DNA of 64,000 nt, taken from Welwitschia mirabilis (taxonomy: Eukaryota > Gnetophyta > Gnetopsida > Welwitschiales). The notes beneath the pieces are model-generated. The model made no database searches, had not been told where the DNA came from, and saw only the letters and a program-made list of their open reading frames with translations. The stretch is from positions 190,209,414 through 190,273,413 of the forward strand of contig JBOZIK010000001.1 of the NCBI GenBank assembly GCA_051453625.1, given 5' to 3'. The position numbers and the translations under genes are program-made. Shown here piece after piece: positions 25,229 through 35,901 of the stretch; the first letter of the stretch is position 1; the number at the start of each line of letters is the position of its first letter.

Positions 25229-26711
25229 TGTTGCATGTCCAATTAGTGATATTTAACATCATGTTTGGAGTGTGTTTGAATATTTTTTTTATATATTTAA
25301 TACTCAAATAAATCACTTTTAATGTCAAAAACCAAAGATGAATAAGTAATAAATGGAGTAATTATAAAGCATTTTACAAAGACATGTGAAAGAAGAAGTT
25401 ACATCAAAAGACAGTACATCATGAAGATGTTATGCAAAAAAGATATTACACTAGAAAGATTTTACATGAAGAAGACATTCCACATAATTAAGAAGATGTT
25501 ACATCAAGAATATCTTACACCAAAAGACATTTTATTAAAGTGATGTTATGCTAAGAACACATTATGCAAATAAGATATCACATCAAGAAGACATTAGATC
25601 AAGAAGATAATCCACATAATCAAGAAGATGTTATGCCAAGAAGATGTTACACAAAAAGATGTTACATCAATAAGACATTCCACATAATCAAGAAGATATT
25701 ACATTAAGAAAGATTTTACATCAAGAAGCCAAGATCAAGTTAAGAAGAATGCTAATCTTAATCAATGTATTTACAAAAGATGAAAAAAGATTAATTCCCA
25801 TAGAATAAAGCTTCACATGCTACGAGAGAAGTCAATTATGACATAACAAAGTAGATAAGATTAAAGATCACCTATCATCCATCTGGTTATCTAGATAACA
25901 CCTAAGATGACACCAGGAATATGAAACATCAATTATCACTAAGAAGAAATGTAGAAGATAAGAAATCATAAGAAGATGAAATATCAACAATCATCCACCT
26001 AGTAAACTAGATGACATCCAAGTAGATGACATCCACGAAGAATATAAAATGAACTCCATCAATTATGTAATCATTGTTATAATCACCTTTGATTAGTTAC
26101 AACTCTTTAGCAACCCTAATAGTTATCCCAAATTCTATAAATTTTATCTTTAGATCCTTTATTTCTCATCTTAATTACATCAATTAGTATTATGACAATT
26201 TGGAGATTGATCAAGCAAGGTATCCTTTCGAGTTATAGAGAAGGATGTCCCTTGGTATTGGGTTGTATCTTCTTCATTTAAGAGTTCTTACTTTATAAAA
26301 GGATGTAAACATTTTAATTAATGAAATTTTAATTGAAGTGTTCTTTACAAATTATTTTTAATTTTCTTATATCTTATGTTAATTACATTTAAGTGACAGT
26401 TATTTTTAATTGATATAAGTTATGAGGGTCAACTTGAGTCATAATAAGGTGGTGCACTTGGTTAGGGCTTGCATTTAGGTTGCATCCATCTTTGGATTTT
26501 TCATTATCTATTACATTAATGATTTTAATTCTATAGTTAAATTAGGAAATAAATTTAGTTTTGTACTTTTTAATTAAAGAAATCTTTCAGCTTCCTCTTT
26601 ACAATTCCTCTCTTCCTCTTTATAATTCCTCTTTAGAATATAACATTTGGATTAAATCTTGTGTACTAGTTTATTTTGTATGAGTTTTATTTAGATTTGT
26701 AGGTATCAAAG
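25229..26711 (+). repeat. Element E right LTR, 3' end truncated
   Basis: Starts TGTTGCATGTCC after the polypurine tract. It aligns with the left LTR as far as gtatcaaag at 26711, then switches directly into the end of the minus-strand Athila LTR of element A. The last ~55 bp present in the left LTR are missing. Confidence 0.75.
25391..25728 (+). repeat. 16-bp tandem array in E right LTR
   Basis: Same consensus unit (gaagacattacatcaa) as the left LTR array, about twenty diverged copies, again with the longer cataatcaa-containing variant. Unit order is not identical in the two LTRs, which suggests turnover by slippage after or before insertion. Confidence 0.85.
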
Positions 26712-28580
26712 TATTGTGGTCTGAATTATGCAATCCCTAAGTCCTTAGAAAAAACCTATAAATCATAATACTTATAGAAAGCACATACTAATATAGACAG
26801 GAGTTAACTTGAATGTCATAATCCATTGAAGGTACTAGGCTAGAAGTTAGAGAATTGATTTTTACAAAGTATTTTTAATTTTTTTATTTCAATAAATGAA
26901 AATAAATAAGAATGTAAATACAATGCAATGGTGAATGATGGTGAAAATGTAATGGATGGAATACAAGTGAGATGGATTCTATTTGGACTCTAATCCTTCT
27001 ATTACAAGAACTATTCCTTTATAACTTAGATTAATTAGAAAGAATTATATTACTTGTTTTTAGTAAACATAAACTATAAGAATTTTCAAATAGACTATGG
27101 ATAATGTAATTATAAAATTGAAATGAAATAGTAATACAAATCTAAACTAACAAAAACCAACCTTGATAAAGGATGCCTTTATGATTTAAATAAACTATAG
27201 AACTATCACTAAACTATAATCAACTTAGTCATAAAGGACATTAACATAATTATAATGAAAAGATTGATTGAATTAATCATAAACTTTTACATGCACTTAC
27301 AATAAAGTAGCAGCACCTGAATGGAGGATACTTAGTCCAACACCAAGGTAACTTCTCTCTGTAGCTATTAGATGGACTTCTTGACCTTCAATCTTCTGTC
27401 ACAAGAACATCGGGTATAAAAGATGGAAAAGAAAGTGAAGAAAAGGAAGTGTATTTATATTTTTACAATGAAGTTCTAGAAGCTTAATCCTAAAAGTCAA
27501 AGAAGAAAACCTAGAAGCCCATATGGGTTGCATGACTCCATTACAAAAATAATTATTTTCATCCATAGAAAATAACTGTCATCTTGACTATTGTGGGGAT
27601 GACAATGGAAATGTCACTCCATGTCAAAAGCTGATTCTTCAGCTTCAGGCCCTGTAGTCAACTTCATAGACTCTATTCATATTAGCAGTGTTATCATCTT
27701 ACCTGTCATGAAAATGACTTAGAAGACAATAGGCTTCTTCATCTTCTATCTGAAAGAATAATTAGTCTTTTACATGGTAAATCCTTCTTTAAAAGTATGA
27801 AGTATTTGAATAATCCTGAGTTCATTAAAATATGCTACAAATTGCATGTTTCAATGATCATCTTATTTATTCTGCATAATTATTAGAATTACATTCAAGC
27901 CTGCATAAATATCCTATAAAATCATTCAAAATACACCATCAAATTCCTATAAATTATCATCACAACACATCCCTCTACTTAGCCTTATGTTTTCTTGACA
28001 AAGTGACCAATCAACTATATTATGAGCCAATTTGATTAAGATAAATAGCAACTAGAAAAATGTAATTTGAGTTCAATTTTATCATGTAGGAATAAACATT
28101 AAAAACAAATTAAATAATACAAATATTGACATTTTCCTAAACCTCCTACTTAATCACATCACCATAAAATGAATAAATATCATACACATACAAAAGTAAA
28201 AAAATATAATAATGATAGCTTAGAAATTGATGATATATATGCATAATGTGAGACAGTGATACTAAAATTGATGTGTAAAACCTAAGTAGTAATGATCTCA
28301 AAGAATAATGCATCTAAAGTTCATTAATGTATTCTACAAGGGTAAAGCACAAGAGTAATCATAGCATTTTTTTTCCTTAGGTGATTTGAAATATAGCTAT
28401 AAGAAAACTTTGTAAGTGTGCTATCATGCTCCTACCAAATAAAGTTCATGAAATTTATTTAAGTAACATAAAATCATTTTCAATCAACTCATGATAAATA
28501 CATATCATGAAATCTCAAACATGATCCTTTTTAAAATTACAAATTTTTGTTCAATATCTTAGAAGAATGCTCAGAAAAGT
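26712..28580 (-). repeat. 3' LTR of element A
   Basis: Collinear with 39028-40850 (B 3' LTR) and, for its first ~510 bp, with 45026-45535 (B 5' LTR). The inner end is set at the polypurine tract 28582-28598. The LTR contains a conserved TATA-like box (27452-27459) and repeated gtcatgggatga-like motifs. Because the tail beyond 28580 is also shared with B, the inner boundary rests on the purine tract alone. Confidence 0.7.
27452..27459 (-). promoter_or_regulatory. TATA-like box in Athila LTR (A)
   Basis: On the minus strand it reads TATAAATA. The same box is kept in element B at 39734-39741 within an otherwise diverged context, as expected for an LTR promoter. It lies about 0.74 kb from the LTR 3' end. 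Confidence 0.5.
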
Positions 28581-28581
28581 G

Positions 28582-28598
28582 TCTTTCCCCCTCCCCCT
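28582..28598 (-). other. Polypurine tract of element A
   Basis: The plus strand is an uninterrupted pyrimidine run rich in C (tctttccccctcccct-like), so the minus strand is a G-rich purine tract, unusual in this AT-rich window. It sits at the inner edge of the 3' LTR. The copy in B (40845-40860) has lost most of its C bases. Confidence 0.55.
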
Positions 28599-30080
28599 CA
28601 CAGGTGAAGCAAGACATCCTAGATTACATAGAGTAAAAGGGATGACTGTCATCTTGGATGTCATGGGAACAATAAACATGGAATAATACTGATTAAATGA
28701 GATGTTTGGACAAATAAAAAAATCCAAAAAATTTTAAAAGCAAATAAGCAGTTAAAAAGTAGCAAAACAAGTATAAATCAGGTAGAAAGTAAAGAAATAT
28801 TCTTAAAAACACGACCATGATGGAAAGAGACTTATGAAAAAAGGGTTTTAAAAGAGATTTAAAGAGAAGAAAATGCACTAATTAAAAGGAAGCAATGCTC
28901 AAAAGAACTCCTCAAATGTGCCCAAACTTAGTAAGCCTGAAAAATTAAGAATTGAAATGTAAAAACTATCATCATCACCTATCAATAAGGGAAATAACAA
29001 TCCTCATAGATAAAAGCTATAAGTAAAAGCAATAAGAAATGACTAGATGATCAAATCCAAAATATTATGTAGAAAAATATGGAAATAACTTTGAAAAACC
29101 AAATCAAAATAGCTAAAAAAAAGGAAAATAAAATGAATAACTAGGAATGTAAATAAGATTATTTACTTAACCTAAATTATAACCTAACAAATTCCTTTGA
29201 TAACGATCATGAAATCACCTAATGAAAAATGCATGACAGTATGTAAAAATTTATAAAGTACCATTCAAATAGGTAATGATTATGACAACATCAAGTATTT
29301 CTAATGTTATCAAATAATGAATGATAAGATAAAAAGAGGAAAAAACATAAAGTCACTAGATCATATATCAAAATAATACTAGAATCTAAAAAAGTATAAT
29401 GATCATGTGGAAGTACTATATGTAAAAAGGAGTCTAGAAAATAAGTAATGCCTCTAATAATATTAAGGCATTATTGATCTCATAGCCTTCAAGTAAAATT
29501 TTATTCTACTATAATGAGGGAAGTGCAACCACTGTCAGAGGAGTAAGGACTCACATAGCATAGCCAAGTCACCTCCCAATGAAGTTCCCATAACTACCAT
29601 ATTACACTGCCAAAGGTCCCTCTTGGGAAAATTTGCCCAAGTGCGCTTGCAGTAGGACATCATGGTGACTATTTTTTAGTTTAAATATGAAAGAGCATGA
29701 TCTTTATTTCTTTTTTCTTTCTTTGTTTCCTTTTTTCTTCTTTTTTTTTAATTAAAGTAAAGAATTCCACATGAACAAGTACTCATAAGAATAAAAGTGA
29801 AGTAATAAGATAAGAAACAAGTGATAACATGCAATAATAACTAATGACTTACACTATTGAAAGAGAACAAAAGGATAAAGACATATTCCTTCTGAATGAA
29901 GTTCATAGATATATGAATGTCTTAATATTGGGTGAATCTAATATTATCATTTTAAAATGCCCAAGTAAATGATTACTAATCATGTAACTACATAAAGTAA
30001 TACATAAGTCAAGTTAAAGATATTTAAGTAATAGCATGATGTTTATCTAAGGAATGAGTTAAGAAGGAATTTAGACAATG
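28599..30080 (-). other. 3' untranslated spacer of element A
   Basis: About 1.5 kb without recognisable coding sequence separates integrase from the purine tract, as is common in Athila elements, where an env-like frame may occur. The 61-codon minus frame at 28693-28878 is hydrophobic but resembles nothing known. The part 28600-29030 is shared with B. A relatively GC-rich block occurs at 29515-29690, followed by a long pyrimidine run at 29698-29748. Confidence 0.5.
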
Positions 30081-30299
30081 GCAAGAGAAAGGTCCTCATC
30101 ATTAAGAGGGGCTTCCAAGAGAAGTGCTTCTATCATGTTCAAGGTTTTATCAATAGATGATTCATAAATTTTTAACCTTTGTTCATTAGCTTTTTAAATT
30201 TTCATAGTGTTTGGATTGGAGATTTCAACTGAGCCATTGAAATCTACTTTTTCTATAAGATAAGGACCTAACCATTTAGAAGTTAAATTGTTGTGTAAA

Positions 30300-31170
30300 A
30301 GGTGTACTCAGGTATTATATAAAAGAATAAGTTGACTAGGTTCAAATTACTTATAAAAAATCTTTTTATCAGGTTTAAACTTATCTTGGGCTTTACGAAT
30401 GAGTTGACAATGCATGGCATAATTACGTTTTTCATCTAAATGATCAAGTTGGACTAATAAAGTTCTAAGATTTTCATCCAAGTCTACAAGGTTAAGTTGA
30501 TAGATGGATTGATAGGAGTTATAGCAAACATTAACTAGAAAGATACAAACTTTTCTGTACATAAGTTTATATGGTGAGAAACCTAGAGAGTTGTACTAAG
30601 TAGTACAGTAAGCCCAAAGAACATCATTAAGTTTATAGGACCATATTTTCTTATTAACAGAGAGAAATTTTGGAGCACCTTTTTAATTTCTCTATTTCCA
30701 TTTTCGACTTGGTCATTAGTTTGAGGATGATAAGCACATACAATTTGATGTTTAATGCCAATGGATAAAAGAAGTTCTTGAAAAATATAATTAATGAAAT
30801 AAGTTCCTTGATCGCTAATGACGATTTTAAAAAAACTAAAACATTAAAAGACATGAGTTTAGATAAAGTTTAAATAGTTCATGCATCATTTTAGATAGTA
30901 GGAACAACTTCAACCCACTTTCTTTATCATGTTAAGATGGTGTAATAGGGCCTATAAGTTAATCTCCCAATAATCAAAAGGTTCACATTCAAGCATAGGT
31001 TTAAGGAGCATATCTTGAGAATGAGTTAGGCTACCCTAATGTTGACATGCATCACACCTTCTAGCAAATTCAATTGAGTCTTTGAAATGAGTAGACCAAT
31101 AAAAACCAGAGTGAAGAATTATTATGGCAGTATTTTGGTAAATGAAATGTTTCCCACATACCCCATCATG
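30300..31170 (-). pseudogene. Athila-type integrase, decayed
   Basis: At 31170-31045 one open minus-strand stretch carries the HHCC zinc-binding domain: H-x-G-V-C-G-K-H, then SGFYWSTHFKDSIEFARRC and D-A-C-Q. Further on, an H-Q-I-V-C-A-YHPQTN-DQVE-NREIK-like block near 30750-30690 matches the core, where the catalytic glutamate is preserved. KIWSYKLNDVLWAYCTT and SPYKLMYRKVC near 30640-30540 match the Athila W-L-DALWAYRTA and YGKACHLP blocks. A 71-codon frame (30562-30347) is the C-terminal LDEKR..A region. Stops lie between blocks. Confidence 0.88.
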
Positions 31171-31449
31171 GTAAAGTTTAAGGATTTATAAGCTTTCCAA
31201 CTTAGGCACATACTTATGCATGATTTATTCTTTGCATTATTTATAAATACAAGGATCATTTCACTCATAGTCACCAATCCTATGAAGAAAAGATTTGCAT
31301 TGGTTATGGTTCAAATGCTAAGGCTTTTTTATAGTAATAAGGTAGTTCATAATATCAGCATACCAAAGAGTGAAATGAGTAAAAGAGATGGCATAAATTT
31401 GTTCACAACAAAAAGTTATTTATTAGGAAAGGAGTCATTTATAGGAAGT

Positions 31450-31905
31450 TCATTATAAAAATAGGAAAGTTGAGATAGGTGATTTACAATGCTATTATGT
31501 TTTCCAGCTTTATCAATGATAGTGATATTAAATTCTTGCATAATAAGGATTCACTTAATAAGTCTAGTACTATAATCATTTTTAATCATAATATAGCATA
31601 TAGTTTCATGATCTATGTAAACATTAATGTGAAAGCTAAAAACATAATGTTGAAGATGATCAAGGTAAAATATGATGGTAACCATTTCTATCGTCATAGT
31701 AGTATAGTTAGATTTGGCTTTGGATAAAGTTTTACTAAGATAAGATATAACTTTAAAACCATTCTCTTATTTTTAGAAATAACTCCACCCATGATAATAT
31801 TACTTACATCACACATAAGTTCAAAATATTTAGTCCAATCCAGACTCGTGACAATAGATTTAGAAGAAATGTTTTCTTTAAGCATATCAAGTGTAAATTG
31901 ACATG
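31450..31905 (-). pseudogene. Athila-type RNase H, decayed
   Basis: The 63-codon frame 31885-31694 contains DWTKYFELMCDVSNIIMGGV, matching the Athila block DW..PFELMCDAS-FA-GAV with the catalytic aspartate kept. Near 31570-31460 another frame reads RLIKWILIMQEFNITIIDK followed by NHLSQL, matching the RWILLLQEFD and ADHLSRL end of the domain. A frameshift separates the halves. Confidence 0.88.
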
Positions 31906-31909
31906 AATG

Positions 31910-32790
31910 ATTTCAATAAAATTTAGCATCTTTTTGAAGTAATGAGTAAAGGGTTTTAGAAATTTTATCATAATCATGAATAAAATGACAATATAAACTA
32001 GCATGATTAAGAAATGATCTAACTTGTTTGACATGGGAGGGCTAAGGTTTTTAATAATATCAACTTTTGTAGGGTTCATCTTAATCCCTTCCTACAAAAT
32101 GTGGTAACCTAAAATAATTCCATGTTTGATAAGGAGGAAACTCTTTTCCCAACTCAAATGTAGGCCAATCTCTATACATTGATCCAAGACTTTCTCTAAT
32201 CTTTTTATGATTTATTCAAAGGTTTTACCAAATATGAAGAAGTCATTTATGAATATTTAAATAAAATCCTCTATCATATCAAAAAAGATCCCCATCATTG
32301 CTCATTGAAAAGTTCTAAGGGCATTGAAAAGTCCAAAAGTCATTTCTCTAAAGGTAGAGATTCCAAAGGGTAAGGTAAATGTTATTTTGAGTTGATCTTC
32401 ACTTACTATACAAACTTAATTATAGCCATTATACCCATCAAGAAAACAATTATAGGCATAACCTTGAATTCTATTAAGTACTTAACTAAGAAAGGGTAAA
32501 GGATAATAATCCTTTTTAGTGACCTCGTTAAGTTTTCTAAAATCAATGCACATTCTTCATTTTCCATCTTTTTTTGGAAATACTATCAAAGGGATAACCC
32601 ACTCACTATTGGATATAGCATATATGATCCTGGCATTCATAATTTTAATAATTTCATCTATAACTATTTACTTAAGGACTAGGTTAAGCCTTTTTTTGGG
32701 TTACCTAATAGGTTTAGCATTATCCTAAAGGTAAATTTTGTATTAGACTATGAAAAAAGGAATGAAAGCTAAGTCTTTATGGGTCTAAGC
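31910..32790 (-). pseudogene. Athila-type reverse transcriptase, decayed
   Basis: Blocks in order on the minus strand: a VIPLIVFPKKDGK-like block (32600), MCIDFRKLNEVTKKDYYPLP (32565-32505), FLDGYNGYNQV (32455-32420), an FGLF-AL-TFQ-AMMGIF block (32340-32280), FINDFFIFG at 32253-32230 where the family has the catalytic F/YMDDF, then IKMNPTKVDIIKNL (32085-32040) and the FLGH-GFYRRFIKDFSKI region (32020-31960). The first catalytic aspartate of the MDD motif is now asparagine and several conserved Arg, Gln or Trp codons are stops. Confidence 0.9.
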
Positions 32791-33179
32791 AAAGGCATCT
32801 TATTTAGAAGTTAAGAGTGATATCAAGTTAGATTCTTATTGAAGAGTAAAAAGGTTACTTATTATTAGGGGTTCCTTCGAGTTATTGAATACAAAAATGT
32901 GTTTCAGATCCTTAGGCAATTTATTAAGTTCTAATTTAACATTTTCAACTATCATCCTATCTATTGTGGGATGACAGACATAAGATGACACTCTACAAAT
33001 AGGTTTTCTAGTAAGTAAACATGTTGGATTTCATTGAAAGATTTTTCATTCTTATACTCAAGACAGTATATTTCAGTTAGGTCATCATACAAAGTTGGTT
33101 CATCTAGCATTATTAATCTCTCCTAAATTGACTGATGTTGTAAAAACAAGATTGGTCTAAATTTTTTTCTAAGTTAAAC

Positions 33180-33640
33180 TCTCTTGTGTTCTTTTTAGTA
33201 GCATCAAAAACTTAAATGGTAAGCTTTTTATTTCCTATATGACATTCCATCATTCTGATTCATGTGTTAATGATATAGTGGATGTTTACACAAAAGGGTC
33301 TTCCTAAGATTAATAGATAACCTCTGTCATGTTTTACTTTAATGATGATTACATCTATGGGGTAAAAAGCTTTCTCAATTTGGATGACTAGGTTCTTAAT
33401 AGTCCCTAATGATTTCTTAATTAAAGTATTGGTTAATTCAAAGATAATTCATGTAGGTTCTATTCTATTTTCTAACCCAAATCTTTTACATATGTGAAGG
33501 GGCATGACGTTGACACTAGCTCCTATTTCAATCAAAGCTTTTCAAATTCTTTTGTTTCCTTCTAAGGTAACACTCATAGTTGCTACTCCAAAATTTTTGA
33601 ATTTAGGACATGTTTTCATGACTAAGTTATGAATAGATTA
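33180..33640 (-). pseudogene. Athila-type aspartic protease, decayed
   Basis: The minus strand reads ALIEIGASVNVMPLHI at about 33535-33485, equal to the Athila protease block DLGASINVMP with the active-site Asp replaced by Glu (33527-33529). Downstream, a GTIKNLVIQIEK-FYPIDVIIIK stretch and an ILGRPF-like block (33310-33290) match the rest of the domain. The frame is nearly open across 100 codons but the active-site change makes it inactive. Confidence 0.85.
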
Positions 33641-34298
33641 AACAAGAAAAAATTTAATAGAAATTATACATTTTTATTTTCTTTTTACTAGGTCTTTTTA
33701 CAACTTAGAATATTTTAGGATTTTCTTACAATAGTTTCCAAAAACATAAGTTTATGATTATTCTTACATTATGGTTTTCAAATGCTCATTAAAGGTAGTA
33801 TTCATGTTTAACTTATCAAGCTAAGGAGTAGATGGTTTCTTCCCTTTGTTTTATTATGAAGAATTTTTAATGGAGGTTTTAGCATGTGATGTTGATGGGA
33901 AGTTATAAGAGTTTAAGATTTCTACATCATCTTCCTCATTACTTTTTTCATTATTTTGAAAAGTTAAAACCTTATGCGTAGGAGGTGTTGTATCATGTCC
34001 ACTTCTTATTATTACCTTCAAATCTCTCTTGACTTCATTTGAGTTGGGTAAATATTAAGATGCAAGAGATCCTTGTGATCTTTGATTGGAAAGCATTGTT
34101 TATTAAAGCACATTCACTAAGTTTTCAATATTCGTATTAGTCTTTTTAATATTGTTATTAGTCCTTTCTTGAAACTTTTTTAATTTTCTATGGATTCTCT
34201 GAGTGAATCATTTTGATTTGGTTGAAAATTGAAGTCATTCGATTGGAAGTTTGGATTTCTAAATCTATTCTTAATAGGTTTTCATTGTGATTATCTAC

Positions 34299-34610
34299 CT
34301 AATTTTTATTGAAATTGTGGTTATATTTTAAATTTAGGTGTTCTATGATTACAAGAACAAACATCCTTAGACATCCTCTCTTTACAAGTTGGNNNNNNNN
34401 NNNNNNNNNNNNNNNNNNNNNNNNNNNNNNNNNNNNNNNNNNNNNNNNNNNNNNNNNNNNNNNNNNNNNNNNNNNNNNNNNNNNNNNNNNNNACAAGATG
34501 AGAACCTTCCATCCTAGATAGAAATTCTTGTCCCTTATATTTCTATAGTTGTTCTCCATAAACTCAATTAAGTTATAAAGCAACACATCCATCTTAGAGA
34601 ATTTATCCAT
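34299..34610 (-). pseudogene. Gag-end fragment around an assembly gap
   Basis: Right of protease, TCKERMSKDVCS at about 34390-34355 matches the segment following the gag zinc knuckle in element B (TCKEKM). The 100-N gap (34393-34492) removes the knuckle. Beyond the gap, a MENNYRNIRDKNF-like stretch resembles the linker that usually follows the knuckle in Athila gag. The order is therefore suspicious (see findings). Confidence 0.5.
34393..34492. other. Assembly gap, 100 N
   Basis: Exactly 100 N, the conventional size for a scaffold join of unknown length. It falls inside the gag end of element A; open frames drawn across it are artefacts. Confidence 0.95.
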
Positions 34611-35834
34611 TTTTTAGGCAGAAATGCAATCAATCTTTTGCTTTATATCTATGGGAGAAGTGCAATGTTTCTCTTTCTTTTCTAGTATGGTAGAAAAGAG
34701 ATCAATCTCTTTTAATACAATATAAATATCAGTTCACGTCATTTGATTAATGTTTAGTTAATTAGTTATTGATTAGGAACTTGGTGGATAGAACATAGTT
34801 TCATAGTTCACCCACTAGCTATGTGCCTATGTTTGTTAGTTAGTTATTAGTGATGCATTAGAGGAACCTCCATTATTCTTTTTCTTTAAAGAAATCTATT
34901 GATTTTTTCATGAATAAGTTTCTTATTAAGAATAGGATAATCCTTAATAGTTTGCCATTCACAATGATAATAGAGGTTAAAACCCTTTAAATTATAGTAT
35001 GTAACTCCTTGCCTTGAATTTCACTTTTATCATCTTGTATTCAAAGTTAATTTTTACAAACTAACATCTATGTTGCATACCATCCTAAGAAGCTAGTATC
35101 TCTACTTTAAGGATTACATTAACTATATTAGAAATTTTACTCATATCCTTAGCGAAATAAGTGAAAGATTTTCTAGTTCAATGTAACATGCAATTTTGAA
35201 ATAGTCATTTGAATTAGGATAGAAGCTTTATTTCCATTTTTATTAAATAATTATATTATTTATTTAAAAAATCCCTTAATATCTAAATATTTATAAACCA
35301 TATTAGAATCCATAGGTTTAAAAATGAAGGAAAAACAAACTACAAAAATAATAAGCATGTGAAACTAAATATTATAAAAGAATATCCTAAATTACTAATG
35401 TATAACCATTATTCTACTGAAGGAAACTAATAATATAGAAACTACTATACATTAATAAGAAATACCTATTAATGGATATTTATATACAATCAAACATTTT
35501 ACGATCATTGAGCTTTGTTTCACTCTCCAAACTATTGTGTTTCATCAATATATTAATTAGTTAGTTATATAATCATATTCATTACATTCTATCCATCATA
35601 GCTTTAAAGATTAGAAATTATAATAATTGTTAAGGAGTATTAATTAATAGAGATTTAAATTTAGTTTTCCTTAGATTAATGATTTTGAAACAACAAATTC
35701 ATAAAAAATGTTCTAAGGTATATTGAACTTGAAAATTTTAGTAATCATAACTTTTTTCCAAATTATGGCAACTATGATTACCCAAATAAATAATTTAATT
35801 ATGCTAAAGGACTTATAACATACTAAGCATGAAA
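34611..35834. other. Unassigned AT-rich DNA
   Basis: The rest of gag and the 5' LTR of element A would be expected here but do not match the copies in element B. No domain, RNA gene or tandem repeat was recognised. Confidence 0.35.
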
Positions 35835-35901
35835 TTCAAAGGTCTAAATCCATGACCTCTAAAATGCATGGAAAATTTCTCACTGATTGGGCTATCATCC
35901 C
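35835..35901 (-). other. tRNA-like sequence, probable SINE head or tRNA pseudogene
   Basis: On the minus strand the segment starts GGGATGATAGCCCAATCAGTG, which fits the 5' stem and the A box of a Pol III promoter. After an AGAGGTCATGGATT stretch it ends with GGATTTAGACC, a B box (GGTTCRAACC type) with two or three changes. A-to-B spacing is a little longer than in a canonical tRNA and the cloverleaf cannot be closed cleanly, so a SINE head or decayed tRNA copy is likelier than a working tRNA. Confidence 0.45.

Larger units (their letters stand above)
20133..26711 (+). mobile_element. Element E: LTR retrotransposon without detectable pol
   Basis: Two long direct repeats, about 1.5 kb each and 5.1 kb apart, flank an internal region of about 3.5 kb. 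A tRNA-Asp-type primer site directly follows the left LTR and a purine tract directly precedes the right LTR, so the element reads on the plus strand. I find no protease, RT, RNase H or integrase in the internal region, which suggests a non-autonomous (LARD-like) element, perhaps mobilised by Athila/Tat relatives with the same primer type. LTRs differ by roughly a fifth to a quarter of positions by eye, so the insertion is old. Confidence 0.75.
26712..34610 (-). mobile_element. Element A: Athila-like Ty3/gypsy retrotransposon, decayed
   Basis: The minus strand from 34.6 to 26.7 kb holds a gag end, protease (33.6 kb), RT (32.7-31.9 kb), RNase H (31.9-31.45 kb), integrase (31.17-30.3 kb), a 1.5-kb 3' untranslated spacer, a purine tract (28.6 kb) and a 1.87-kb 3' LTR. 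Protein blocks are of the Athila/Tat group, not chromodomain elements. The 5' LTR and most of gag are absent; a 100-N gap interrupts gag. Element B (39.0-45.5 kb) is the same family, same strand. Confidence 0.85.

Noticed and set aside
34299-34610. 103-codon minus and 70-codon plus frames across the 100-N gap
   Set aside because: A third of each translation is unknown residues from N; the frames are artefacts of the gap.
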